A stretch of 64,000 bases of DNA from Planosporangium spinosum (GCF_049999945.1 NZ_JBLYUB010000019.1:87824-151823), one strand, 5' to 3'. Shown: positions 43,001 through 51,520, counted from the stretch's first letter. Numbers and translations: made by a program. The notes: generated from the letters alone by a model not told the origin.

Positions 43001-45246
43001 TCACCGTGACCGACACCGCGCCCACCCAGGTCGGGATGACCGCGCTCACGCCCGGCAGCACCCAGGTCGGCGCCGTCGACTGCGACATCGCCGGGGACGC
43101 GCCGCAACTGTTCTCGGTGTCCAAGCCGTACCTGCGCACCACCGACACCAACCGCGAGATCACGATCAAGGGTGTCGGGTTCGGCAGCAGCCGCGGCACG
43201 GTCACCGTCTCCGGCTCGCTGGGCACCGTACCGGCGGCCGTGACGAGCTGGAACGACCGTGAGATCAAGGTCATCATGGGCGCGTCGGCGTCCGGGGTGG
43301 CGGCGACGCTGTCGGTGACCAACGCCGCCGGCAAGCAGACCGTCAACGGGCTGTCGTTCCAGTTCCTCGGCACGGCCACGGGATCGGGCACCACCCAGAA
43401 CCCCAAGCTGCGCCAGGTGAACCCGCCGGCTTCCGCGGTCTCACCGGGGGAGAAGACCTACACAGGCGTGCAGTCCGCGCTCGACGACGCGGCGGCGGCC
43501 GGGCGCGGCGCCGAGCACGACCTGGTCGTGGTCTGGCCCAACCGTGCCGGTGCCGACAACCCGTTCGGGGCCTACCTGGAGAACGTGGTCATCCACTCCT
43601 CGGTACGGCTGCAGGGGGTCGGTCCCGGCGGCCAGTACGCCGACGGCAGCTACGTACCGGGCTCGGTGCTCGACGGTCGGGGCTTCGGCATCGACAACGA
43701 CAGCGGTACCGCGTGGCTGAACCTGGTCGGGTCGCTGGCGTACGCCGGGCCGACCGAGGTACCCGACGGCGCCGTGGTGACGGTGCTGGCGAGGCAGGGA
43801 CAGTTCAACGCGTCCACCGCGCCGACGGTCAACGGGTTCCGGATCACCGGCGGCAACCAGTCCGACTTCCCCGGCAACGTCAACGAGGTGGTCGGCGGCA
43901 TCAAGACCCCGTACGGGGCGTCGGGCGCGGTGATCACCCAGGGCGGCGGCGTGTACCTGCACGCCGAGGCGCGGTTCACCCAGATCACCGACAACGTCAT
44001 CGTGGGCAACAGCGGCTCGTACGGCGGCGCGGTCCGCGTCGGTACCCCGTACGCCAACACCCACAACGCGAACGTCAAGATCGCACGGAACCAGATCCGG
44101 GACAACGGCGGGACGAACCTCGCCGGTGGCATCGCGATCTTCACCGGCAGCAACGGCTACTCGGTGGACCACAACTCCATCTGCGGCAACTTCTCCGCGG
44201 AGTACGGCGGCGGCATCTCGCACTACGGCCTGTCGCCGCAGGGCAGCATCTCGGCCAACCGGGTGTACCTCAACGAGTCCTACGACGAGGCCGGCGGCAT
44301 CATGATCGCCGGTGAGCTGCCACCGGACCCGAACCGGCTGTCACCCGGATCGGGCGCGGTCACCGTCGACGGCAACACGGTGCAGGCGAACCTGGCAGGC
44401 GACGACGGTGGGGGCCTGCGGATGCTCCAGGTCGGCAACTTCCCGATCACCGTCACCAACAACGTCATCGCGGGCAACATCTCCACCCACGAGGGTGGCG
44501 GCATCGCCCTCGACGACGCCACGGACGTGCGGATCGTCAACAACACGGTGATGGACAACATCACCACGGCGACGGCGATCACCAGCAACGGCACGGCGGC
44601 ACCGGCCGGCCTGTCCGTCGCGGAGAACAGCGTCCAGTTGCAGGCCACCCTGCCGCCGGGATCGCCCACCTTCAGCAGCCCCAAGCTGTTCAACAACATC
44701 TTCTGGAACAACCGGGCGGGCAGCTGGAACGGGCTCTACGTGAGCGGTATCGGCGCCAAGGACGCACCGGCCGGGGACCCGATCAACTACTGGGACATGG
44801 GCTCGGCCGACGGGGTGGGCCCGCTGACCCCGACCAACTCGGTGCTCGGAACGACCAACGGCACCACCCCCAGCGGTACGAACAAGGTCGGGGTGAACCC
44901 CAAGGTGGTGGCACCGTTCCTGACCAGCGTGTCGATCGAGACCTCCCGGACGTTCCCCGCGTTCCGGCAGGCCGTGATCATCGTGCAGCACGTGGCCGGT
45001 ACCCAGATGGGCAACTACCACCTGGCCGCCGGTTCACCGGCGCTCGACAGCGGTGCGCACAGCCGGACGTTCGGCACCGTCACGGTGACGGCACCCGGCA
45101 CGGACATCGACGGTGACATCCGCGACTTCGTCCGGCCCGACATCGGCGCCGACGAGGTACGCGCCGGACTTCCGCTCCGGGCGGCACCGGCACCGGCGCC
45201 GCCGCACCGGGGGCCGGTCCCCCCGGTACCGACGAAGAAGAAGTAG
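40018..45246 (+). CDS. Giant secreted multidomain beta-helix protein (1742 aa)
   Basis: The protein has a Sec signal (1-34, ending ALPAAAA). Residues 35-455 are beta-rich modules with carboxypeptidase-regulatory-like folds. An SdrD B-like domain with Ca-binding character starts near 459 (GTIFVDKNGNGRRDPGEAGV), a second at about 579 (GGIAGTVTYDTTRNE), and an IPT/TIG domain lies at about 1027-1117. From about 1144 to 1610 a right-handed parallel beta-helix runs with GGG-turn repeats (GGGVYLHAEARF, YGGGISHYG, EGGGIALDDATDV). The end is GNYHLAAGSPALDSGA and DIDGDIRDFVRPDIGADEV, typical of secreted beta-helix proteins, then a Pro tail and KKK. No sorting motif. It looks like an extracellular scaffold and heads the MCO gene row. 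Catalytic polysaccharide lyase activity cannot be excluded. Confidence 0.88.
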   Translation: MLRRLSRRWWTVAAIGLLPLASYAVVAALPAAAATPTDGGITLSVRSARTVGPAPEIQKGDPVTHYKWLITSDDVGNPHDDLKNCLPARAGVASTPNFADTCQWPSVRATPGAVPVVAQGDDTTLNATTSLGKLPVGKYLISVTADGYKIDGQHFTVTGGKTTPVAVTMQPYPLPLGTIRLRVFNDNAPVDGTYEVGAERGLAGFTAYLSDVLGQVSVDYYGNPLCTQYVHGEPDATHPKGAVVFEDGKPKIAPGSVGRCVSDSNGDVVIENLGPNRYAAQVVAPTGQVWAQTTTLEGSFDWDIWVQENDTGYDTEQTLGGERVPYVDFGFVAPTALPANPATTGEIVGTAVQGRPYVGGQGGASVPETGVAGAKIAGPVPQPWVALSALGNGDQMVYLGRGGADGKFDIKNVPDGDYQMTIWDAPQELILWSFNVTVRGGQKVDVGTKMLVGWFTHIRGTIFVDKNGNGRRDPGEAGVPRFPVSVKERDNSFMDQYTNSVTTDNNGYYDIKETYPLSKWLVLEAFHTRYKTTGITYQADNEPTPTTLKGAAVDLNFLPIIGLGGTVDWGVQPYAGDDNGGIAGTVTYDTTRNELDAANSVTENYQPGIPGIKVHLYAVERDDNGDPVRNRDGSLKRGPELADAYTSETWEAGRGCTARMWDGNPLTDQQALPDFGRAANQKCVEAPMMGVQFAPSENDPNNFGQTVNGNYAFTDSTLNLYPPGDPKNPGPAHDLALYAPLPDGQTQQLVPDDYIVAVDIPDNPVGGGKMYQVTREEDVNVFDGDGYLPQDNFPPTPAEAGNPPDGATPQPDPGSNPSQGNGIISECAGANHTVHVTNPAFLAGGGSPFEGQRKPLCDAKLVEVRAGQTSAPNFNLFTEVPLPTHFWGLTINDLGLSHDKRSIEYGEAEGLPNVPMGIYDFAGRLVDTVDTDFNGFYEAIEPSTGTYNCPVPAGPCPNMYRFVGNDPGQPGHLNKNYNPRYRTIATNFQAWPGLFTVTDTAPTQVGMTALTPGSTQVGAVDCDIAGDAPQLFSVSKPYLRTTDTNREITIKGVGFGSSRGTVTVSGSLGTVPAAVTSWNDREIKVIMGASASGVAATLSVTNAAGKQTVNGLSFQFLGTATGSGTTQNPKLRQVNPPASAVSPGEKTYTGVQSALDDAAAAGRGAEHDLVVVWPNRAGADNPFGAYLENVVIHSSVRLQGVGPGGQYADGSYVPGSVLDGRGFGIDNDSGTAWLNLVGSLAYAGPTEVPDGAVVTVLARQGQFNASTAPTVNGFRITGGNQSDFPGNVNEVVGGIKTPYGASGAVITQGGGVYLHAEARFTQITDNVIVGNSGSYGGAVRVGTPYANTHNANVKIARNQIRDNGGTNLAGGIAIFTGSNGYSVDHNSICGNFSAEYGGGISHYGLSPQGSISANRVYLNESYDEAGGIMIAGELPPDPNRLSPGSGAVTVDGNTVQANLAGDDGGGLRMLQVGNFPITVTNNVIAGNISTHEGGGIALDDATDVRIVNNTVMDNITTATAITSNGTAAPAGLSVAENSVQLQATLPPGSPTFSSPKLFNNIFWNNRAGSWNGLYVSGIGAKDAPAGDPINYWDMGSADGVGPLTPTNSVLGTTNGTTPSGTNKVGVNPKVVAPFLTSVSIETSRTFPAFRQAVIIVQHVAGTQMGNYHLAAGSPALDSGAHSRTFGTVTVTAPGTDIDGDIRDFVRPDIGADEVRAGLPLRAAPAPAPPHRGPVPPVPTKKK

Positions 45247-45251
45247 CCGGC

Positions 45252-45291
45252 CCGCGGGCGGCGGCGCACACCGGTGAGCCGCCGCCCGCGG
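45252..45291 (+). terminator. Strong stem-loop between scaffold gene and first MCO
   Basis: CCGCGGGCGGCGGC (45252-45265) pairs perfectly with GCCGCCGCCCGCGG (45278-45291), 14 pairs and a 12-base loop, six bases after the stop. The next gene lies 62 bases on, so this may be a terminator followed by a new promoter, or a partial attenuator. Confidence 0.65.
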
Positions 45292-45353
45292 CGTTCCCCA
45301 CTCCACGTTCCGTCCCGCCGGCACCTCGCGCCGGCGACCACAAGGAGGACGTC

Positions 45354-46613
45354 TTGTCCGACCGTGCGATCCCACGCGGACTGAGCCGGCGGGCCCTGCT
45401 GGCCGGCACCGCCGGCGCCGCGGGCTGGGCGATGCTGCCCGCCGGCAGCTCCGTCGGCTCGGCACCCCGGGCCAAGCCCCTGGCCGCCGTTCCCCACCCG
45501 ACCACCGAGGTACACCTCGCCGGCACCGACGGATGGGTGTCGATGCCCGATGGCGCGCCGCCGATGGCGCCGTTCTGGCCCGACCCGCTCGCGCCGGCCG
45601 GCGCCAACCTGTACGTCTTCGGTTTCCGCAACGTCACCGGCATGACACCGGACCAGGTCACGGCGCAGCGGGGCAGGGCGCAGATCTCGGCGCCGATGCT
45701 GAGCTTCGACCAGGAGACCGACGTCAAGATCACGCTGACGAACCTGGGGCTGGCGCAGCGCCCCGACCTCGTCGACGGGCACACGATCCACTGGCACGGC
45801 TTCCAGAACGCGATCCCGCTCTTCGACGGCGTACCGGAGCTGTCCATCTCGGTGCCGATCGGCCGGGACTTCACGTACTTCTACCGCCCGCACGACCCGG
45901 GCACGTACATGTACCACTGCCACTTCGAGGACGTCGAGCACGTCCAGATGGGCATGACCGGCATGCTGTTCGTCCGGCCGGTCCAGAACGACGGCACGCA
46001 CGGGGTGCCGGCCGGCAGGTACGCGTACAACTGCGGCGACGGCTCCACCCGGTACGACCGCGAGTTCGCGTTCATGATGACCGAGGTCTGGGCCGAGGCG
46101 CACTACCGCGACGCGCACATCCAGGTCAACGACTGGACCGACTACAAGCCGTCGTTCTTCGCGCTCAACGGCCGGGCGTACCCGGACACCCTCGCGCCGG
46201 GCGGCGACCCGATGGCGGCGTCCGCCGACCCGCGCCTGCGCTACCAGCCGATCTCGTCGCTGGTGACCTGCAACAGCGGCGAGCGGGTCCTGCTGCGCCT
46301 GGCCAACCTGGGCTACCGCAACCACGCCGTGACCGTCGACGGGATCGACCTGACCGTGGTGGGCAAGGACGCGAGCCTGCTGCGCGGCCGGGACGGCTCG
46401 GCCAACTACGCCGTGACCAACACCGTCGAGGTGGGGCCGGGGGAGAGCCGGGACGTCATCTTCACCGCACCGACGCCCGGCACGTACCTGCTCTACGACC
46501 GGGACTACCTCTCGCTCGCCAACGGCGGCGGGGGCGGCTACGGCGGACAGATGACCGAGATCCGGGTGTCCCCGGCCGGGACGCTCGGCCCACAGACGGG
46601 TGCGAACGCATGA
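45354..46613 (+). CDS. MCO-A: Tat-exported cupredoxin/multicopper oxidase with type 1 copper and one domain of cluster ligands
   Basis: 419 residues from a rare TTG start, chosen because AAGGAGGAC lies right before it. A twin-arginine signal is clear (LSRRALLAGTAGAAG). The first cupredoxin domain (about 60-210) has H143-x-x-H146-x-H148 in HTIHWHG and H188-C189-H190, then H196 and M201 in EHVQMGM. This supplies a complete type 1 copper site (H143, C189, H196, M201) plus two HxH pairs for the trinuclear cluster. The second domain (about 240-410) keeps the fold but has lost its pairs: the HxH positions read YRNHAVTVDG and GTYLLYDRDYL. Alone it lacks half the trinuclear ligands. The next gene supplies exactly those; see findings. 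Confidence 0.85.
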   Translation: MSDRAIPRGLSRRALLAGTAGAAGWAMLPAGSSVGSAPRAKPLAAVPHPTTEVHLAGTDGWVSMPDGAPPMAPFWPDPLAPAGANLYVFGFRNVTGMTPDQVTAQRGRAQISAPMLSFDQETDVKITLTNLGLAQRPDLVDGHTIHWHGFQNAIPLFDGVPELSISVPIGRDFTYFYRPHDPGTYMYHCHFEDVEHVQMGMTGMLFVRPVQNDGTHGVPAGRYAYNCGDGSTRYDREFAFMMTEVWAEAHYRDAHIQVNDWTDYKPSFFALNGRAYPDTLAPGGDPMAASADPRLRYQPISSLVTCNSGERVLLRLANLGYRNHAVTVDGIDLTVVGKDASLLRGRDGSANYAVTNTVEVGPGESRDVIFTAPTPGTYLLYDRDYLSLANGGGGGYGGQMTEIRVSPAGTLGPQTGANA

Positions 46614-47929
46614 CAAGACTGACGATGCCACGGCTGCACCGCGCCCGCCTGCGGCGGGCGGTCCCGATCGCGCTGGCCGTCGCAGGAGCCGGCGTGCTCG
46701 TCGTCCCCGGACCGCACAGTTCGGCGGCGACCCCGTCCGACGGGCTGGAGTGCCGGACGTCGCCGAGCAACAGCTTCTCGCTCACCGCGAGCGGCGGCTA
46801 CATCTCCACCCCGGACGGCAACTCCATCTACATGTGGAGCTACGGCGACACCGGCGGATCGTTCCAGCTCCCCGGTCCGACGCTGTGCGTGGACTCCGGC
46901 GCGAAGGTGACGGTCGTGCTGCACAACTCGCTGCCCGAGCCGACCTCGATCATGTTCCCGGGCCAGCCGCAGGTCCTCGCGAACGGCCAGCCGGTCCAGC
47001 CGGAGAACGACGCCAGCGGCAACCTGACGTCGATGACGACCACGGCCGGGGCGTCGGGCGGCTCGGTCACGTACACGTTCACCGCCGGCCCGCCGGGCAC
47101 GTACGTGTACCAGTCCGGCACGGACGTGCAGAAGCAGCAGCAGATGGGGCTGTTCGGCGCGCTGGTCGTACGCCCGAAGGGGCACCCCGACCGGTCCAAC
47201 GACCGGGCCGACTCGGCGTTCGACCCCGCGCACGAGTACCTGTACCTGCTCAGTGAGGTCGACCCGGACGCCCACCTCGCGGTGGAGCGCAAGCGGGCGT
47301 TCAACTGGAACAGCTACACGCCGCGGTACTTCATGATCAACGGCCGGAGCATGCCGGACACGATCGCGCCCAACAACGCCGAATGGCTGCCCAGCCAGCC
47401 GTACGGCGCGCTGATCCACATCCGGCCCTACGACGCCGCCACCAACCCGAAGCCGGCGCTCATCCGGTACCTCAACGTCGGCACGACCAGCTACCCGTTC
47501 CACCCGCACGGCAGCGACGAGCAGCTCATCGCCCGGGACGGGCGGCCGGCACAGGGGCCGGGAGGCCAGGACCTGTCGTACTCCAACTTCCTCATCGACG
47601 TGGCGCCGGGCCAGACCGTGGACACGCTGATGACCTGGAAGGACGCCGAGCACTGGAACCCGGCGGACAACCCGATCCCGGTTCAGCTGCCGCAACTGCA
47701 GGACCAGATCGTCGGCCCCGGCACCGAGACCTGGTTCAGCGAGAACCCGTACCTGGGTGAGGCCGGCGGTCAGCTGCCACCCGGCGTGGTGCAGAACAAC
47801 CAGTGCGGCGAGTACTACCACGTGGCCCACAGCCACGCGCTGCAACAGGCCACCAACTTCGGCGCGAGCTTCGGCGGAATGATGACGCTGATCCGCATCG
47901 ATCCGCCCGCCGGCTGCCCGGCTCAGTGA
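46610..47929 (+). CDS. MCO-B: secreted multicopper-oxidase paralogue with the complementary cluster ligands
   Basis: 439 residues, ATG overlapping the MCO-A stop (ATGA), so the two are made together. Signal: RLRRAVPIALAVAGAGVLVV. In the first cupredoxin domain the copper motifs are gone: the HWHG position reads PTSIMFPGQ and the HCH position reads VYQSGTDVQKQQQMGL. In the second domain they are present: H298-P-H300 in YPFHPHG and H404, H407-S-H409 in YYHVAHSHAL. No cysteine sits at the type 1 position (Ser408 replaces it). It should therefore hold cluster copper but no type 1 copper. Co-translation and complementary ligands suggest a heteromer with MCO-A. Confidence 0.85.
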   Translation: MTRLTMPRLHRARLRRAVPIALAVAGAGVLVVPGPHSSAATPSDGLECRTSPSNSFSLTASGGYISTPDGNSIYMWSYGDTGGSFQLPGPTLCVDSGAKVTVVLHNSLPEPTSIMFPGQPQVLANGQPVQPENDASGNLTSMTTTAGASGGSVTYTFTAGPPGTYVYQSGTDVQKQQQMGLFGALVVRPKGHPDRSNDRADSAFDPAHEYLYLLSEVDPDAHLAVERKRAFNWNSYTPRYFMINGRSMPDTIAPNNAEWLPSQPYGALIHIRPYDAATNPKPALIRYLNVGTTSYPFHPHGSDEQLIARDGRPAQGPGGQDLSYSNFLIDVAPGQTVDTLMTWKDAEHWNPADNPIPVQLPQLQDQIVGPGTETWFSENPYLGEAGGQLPPGVVQNNQCGEYYHVAHSHALQQATNFGASFGGMMTLIRIDPPAGCPAQ

Positions 47930-47949
47930 CGGCGAAGGGATCCCTGACG

Positions 47950-50900
47950 ATGAACCTCGTGAACGTTGCGCTGCGCGGCACGGTGTTTGCCGCCGCGGCG
48001 CTCACCGTCGCGACGCCGACGGCGGCCGCGTACGCCGCCCCGGCAGTGCCCGCAGCACCCGCCGCCCCGGCAGTGCCCGCAGCACCCGCCGCCCCGGCCT
48101 TCGCGCCCGAGGCTTCGCCTGCGCCGCCGCAGCGGACGCTGGCGCAGACGGGCTGCGCCATCACCGGTACCAGCGCCACCTGCGACCTGTGGGCCAAGCC
48201 GTCGACGGCCGTCCTGCCGGGCCTGGCCGACCCGGTACCGATCTGGGGATTCGCCTCCACCGCGGACGCCACGGCGACCTCGCCGGGCCCGGTGCTCGTC
48301 GTCGACCAGGGTGACACCGTGACCATCACCGTCCACAACGGATTGAGCCGCAACCTGTCGCTGGCGCTGCCGGCGATGACCGGGGTCGCCCCGGACACCG
48401 TCGGTGCGGCACCCGGTGCGAGCCGGGCGTACACGTTCACCGCGAACCGCCCCGGCACGTACCTGTACGAGGCCGGGCACACCCCGGACGGCGGTCGCCA
48501 GGCGGCGATGGGGCTCGTCGGCGCGATGGTGGTCCGGGCACCGGCGGCCGGTGGCCGGCCCAGCGCCTACGGCGACACGGCTTCCGGGTACGACGACGAG
48601 GCGGTGATGGTGCTGACCGAGGTCGACCCGGCCCTGAACACCAGCGCCGACCCGTACTCGTTCGACCTGCGCGCGGTGGCGCCCAAGTACCGTCTGATCA
48701 ACGGCAAGGCGTTCCCGGAGACCGAGCCGGTCGCCACCGACGTCGGCCGCACGGTCCTGCTGCGCTACGTCAACGCGGGCGTGCTCGCGCACCCCATGAC
48801 GACGCTCGGCGTCGACCAGCTCGTGGTCGGGCAGGACTCCCGGCCCACCGGGTACCCGGAGGCGGCGGTGACCGTACCGCTGGCGCCGGGCAACACGGTG
48901 GACGCCGTGGTGACGGTGCCCGGCGGGCCGGACGGGCGCCGGTTCATCGTGTACGAGTCCGGCGGCCAGCTCAACAACAACGGCCAGCGGTACGGCGCGG
49001 TGAAGGTCGGGGTCAGCCCACAGTCGGCGTTCGGCGGGATGATGACCTTCCTGGACACCAACCCGCAGCCGCCCAGCGGCGACCACGTCGGCCCGGTCAC
49101 GACGCGGGTGTCCGCGGCACCGGACCCCGCGTCGGCGCTCAACCCGCTGACGGTGACGGCCGACTTCACCGACGTGCCGAACGGCGGCTCCACCGTCGAC
49201 CGGGCCGAGGTCGTCGTCGACGACCTGAGCATCGGCGAGGGCACCGGCACGCCGTTCCAGGGCACCTTCGGCGCCACCACGGTCACCGGCGCGACGGCGA
49301 CCGTAGCCCCGGCCGACCTGCAGAAGCTGACCCAGGGCCGGCACACGCTGTGGGTACGCGCCCACGACAGCGCCGGCAACTGGGGCGTGGTCAACTCCAC
49401 GACGGTGAACCTCGCGGTCACCGGGGCGGCGACCACCGGACTCGTCGTCACCCCCAACCCGACCGCGGGCCTCGCCGACCTCGCCGTGAGCGCGACCGGT
49501 GACGACAGCGCGGTCGGTGGCACCGTCACCGCGGCGGAGTACTTCGTCGACTCGGTCGGCGAGAACGGCACGGGCAAGCCGCTCACGCTCGGTCAGCCCG
49601 GCGCGAAGGTGGTGGCCGAGACGGGTACGGTCCCGGCGGCCACGGTCGCGGGGCTGGCCGAGGGCAGGCACAGCATCCTGGTGCACAGCCGGGACTCGGC
49701 CGGCCTGTGGGGTCCGATGGCGATGGTGGACCTGATCGTCGACCGTACCGGCCCGACGATGCTGCAGGGCGCGGTGGTGCCGTCGACCACCAACGGTAGG
49801 AACGGCTCCCCGTCCGACCCGACCTACCTGCGGATCAACGCGGCGTTCACCGATGCCGTCTCCGGCGGCGTGAACTCGGGCATAGCGGCGGCCGAGGGCT
49901 TCATCGACACGGCCGGGGCCAACGGCGCCGGGTTCACGTTCCAGTCGCTGGACGGCTCGTTCGACACCGCCACCGAGAACACGTACGGTCTGGTGCCGCT
50001 CAGCGAGCTGAACCGGTTCGCCGACGGGTCGCACCAGATCCTGGTGCACGCGCGGGACGCGGCCGGCAACTGGGGTCCGCTCACCGCCCTGACGTTCACG
50101 GTGGACCGGGTCGCGCCGGTCGTGTCGGCGCTCGCCGGCGTGCCGCGTTCGGCGGGTACGGTCTCGCTGACGGCCAACGCCACCGACACGCAGAGCGGCA
50201 TCGCGGCGGCGGAGTGGTACGAGGGCGCCGACCCCGGAGTCGGCTTCGGCAAGCCGGTGACCGTGACGGCGACCGGACCGGCCACGGCGGGACTGTCGGT
50301 CACCGTGTCCGGCCTGGCCAACGGTAACCACACCTTCTGGGTACGGGCGAAGGACGCGGCCGGCAACTGGAATAAGGCGGTCGCCACGACGGTGACGGTC
50401 AACCCGGCGACGCAGATCTTCGCCGACACCTTCGACAGCGGCAACGCCAACGCGTGGTCCCAGCGGGTGGGCACGGTGCAGGTCAGCCCGTCGGCGGCGT
50501 TCAGCAACTCCAACGCCCTGATCGTCACCGGGAAGACCCCGGCGTACGTGGTGGACAACACCCCGGCCGCCGAGCGGACCCTGCACGCGCAGTTCGGCTT
50601 CGCCGCCGGCACGTACAGCACCAACGGCACGGTCATCGACCTGTTCCAGGGCCGCTCGTCGACGGGTGCCGCGGTGCTGACCGTCCAGTACCAGACGACC
50701 ACCGCCGGGGTCAGCCAGTTGCGGGTCGGCGTGCAGACGTCCACCGGCTGGAAGTACTCCGCCTGGTCGACCGTACCGAAGACGGCCGTCACGGTCCGGG
50801 TCGACTGGGCGAATGCCACCAACGGCACCGCCACCCTGTCGGTGGAGGGCTCGGGCGTCGGCACGGCCACCGGCAACACGTCGGCGAACAGGATCGAGTC

Positions 50901-50985
50901 CGCGGCGCTCGGCGTGGTCGCGGCGAGTGGCACCGGCGCGGTGTCCGGTACCGCGGCGATCGACAACTACACCTCCAACCGCTGA
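47950..50985 (+). CDS. MCO-C: degenerate cupredoxin pair fused to Ig-like repeats and a C-terminal lectin-like domain
   Basis: 1011 residues with a Sec signal (TVFAAAALTVATPTAAAYA) and an Ala/Pro linker containing a duplicated AAPAVPAAP. Two cupredoxin domains follow (about 60-370) aligned with MCO-A and B, but every copper ligand is lost: NLSLALPAMTG, YEAGHTPDGGRQAAMGL, LAHPMTTLGVDQ and FIVYESGGQLN replace the four motifs. From about 380 to 820 come four similar modules ending RHTLWVRAHDSAGNWG, RHSILVHSRDSAGLWG, SHQILVHARDAAGNWG and NHTFWVRAKDAAGNWN. The end (about 820-1011, IFADTFDSGNANAWSQR) resembles a concanavalin-like domain. It is probably a structural or targeting subunit. Confidence 0.82.
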   Translation: MNLVNVALRGTVFAAAALTVATPTAAAYAAPAVPAAPAAPAVPAAPAAPAFAPEASPAPPQRTLAQTGCAITGTSATCDLWAKPSTAVLPGLADPVPIWGFASTADATATSPGPVLVVDQGDTVTITVHNGLSRNLSLALPAMTGVAPDTVGAAPGASRAYTFTANRPGTYLYEAGHTPDGGRQAAMGLVGAMVVRAPAAGGRPSAYGDTASGYDDEAVMVLTEVDPALNTSADPYSFDLRAVAPKYRLINGKAFPETEPVATDVGRTVLLRYVNAGVLAHPMTTLGVDQLVVGQDSRPTGYPEAAVTVPLAPGNTVDAVVTVPGGPDGRRFIVYESGGQLNNNGQRYGAVKVGVSPQSAFGGMMTFLDTNPQPPSGDHVGPVTTRVSAAPDPASALNPLTVTADFTDVPNGGSTVDRAEVVVDDLSIGEGTGTPFQGTFGATTVTGATATVAPADLQKLTQGRHTLWVRAHDSAGNWGVVNSTTVNLAVTGAATTGLVVTPNPTAGLADLAVSATGDDSAVGGTVTAAEYFVDSVGENGTGKPLTLGQPGAKVVAETGTVPAATVAGLAEGRHSILVHSRDSAGLWGPMAMVDLIVDRTGPTMLQGAVVPSTTNGRNGSPSDPTYLRINAAFTDAVSGGVNSGIAAAEGFIDTAGANGAGFTFQSLDGSFDTATENTYGLVPLSELNRFADGSHQILVHARDAAGNWGPLTALTFTVDRVAPVVSALAGVPRSAGTVSLTANATDTQSGIAAAEWYEGADPGVGFGKPVTVTATGPATAGLSVTVSGLANGNHTFWVRAKDAAGNWNKAVATTVTVNPATQIFADTFDSGNANAWSQRVGTVQVSPSAAFSNSNALIVTGKTPAYVVDNTPAAERTLHAQFGFAAGTYSTNGTVIDLFQGRSSTGAAVLTVQYQTTTAGVSQLRVGVQTSTGWKYSAWSTVPKTAVTVRVDWANATNGTATLSVEGSGVGTATGNTSANRIESAALGVVAASGTGAVSGTAAIDNYTSNR
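48034..48087. repeat. 27-bp coding duplication in MCO-C
   Basis: GCCGCCCCGGCAGTGCCC... is present twice back to back (48034-48060, 48061-48087), encoding AAPAVPAAP twice in the linker after the signal peptide. Identity of the copies suggests recent duplication. Confidence 0.85.
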
Positions 50986-50997
50986 CCCGACCGACCT

Positions 50998-51028
50998 GGT
51001 GTGGGGGCCGGGCCCCGGCCCCCACACC
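50998..51028 (+). terminator. Near-perfect 31-base palindrome between MCO-C and the next gene
   Basis: GGTGTGGGGGCCGGG (50998-51012), one C, then CCCGGCCCCCACACC (51014-51028). The 15 pairs have almost no loop. It ends seven bases before the GAAGGA ribosome site of the next gene, so it may be a partial terminator or an mRNA end stabiliser that lowers expression of the downstream genes. Confidence 0.6.
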
Positions 51029-51046
51029 GTCCTCGAAGGAGACCCG

Positions 51047-51520
51047 ATGACCCTCGTGACCCACTGGTCCCCGGTGATCCGGCGGCAGGCCGGCCGGATC
51101 ATGATCGTGCTGCTCGCGCTCGGCTTCGTCGCCGCCGTCGGGTGGCGCTTCGCCGGCGCCGCCGACGCCAAGGGCGGCTACGCCGTGCCGCAGGACGGCA
51201 AGATGGAGGCGCACCTCGGCGTACGCATCACCCAGGCGGCCCTGGTCGGCGACGGCGGCCTCGTCGAGATCCGCTACACGGTGCTCGACACCCAGCGGGC
51301 GTCGGCGTTCCAGAACGACGTCAAGCATCCGCCGCTGCTCAAGAACGAGAAGAACGGCAAGACCGCCTGGCGGACGGCGCTCATGAAACAGGGCCACGAG
51401 CTACGCCCGGGGCAGACGTACTACATCCTGTACCTCAACAACAAGAACGCGATCAAGCGCGGCGACAAGATCGAAATCTCGACCGGGTCGCGCAAGCTCT
51501 CCCACGTGCCGGTCCGGTGA
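51047..51520 (+). CDS. Small membrane-anchored extracellular protein of the MCO cluster
   Basis: 157 residues, ATG after GAAGGA. An N-terminal membrane helix (about 18-38: IMIVLLALGFVAAVGW) anchors a beta-rich outer domain: MEAHLGVRITQAALVGDGGLVEIRYTVLD, a Lys-rich segment (HPPLLKNEKNGKTAW) and TYYILYLNNKNAIKRGDKIEI. No family recognised; the pattern 'measures a quantity, returns a derived form' resembles small Ig-like accessory proteins. The stop overlaps the CopC-CopD start as GTGA, tying it to copper handling. Confidence 0.65.
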   Translation: MTLVTHWSPVIRRQAGRIMIVLLALGFVAAVGWRFAGAADAKGGYAVPQDGKMEAHLGVRITQAALVGDGGLVEIRYTVLDTQRASAFQNDVKHPPLLKNEKNGKTAWRTALMKQGHELRPGQTYYILYLNNKNAIKRGDKIEISTGSRKLSHVPVR

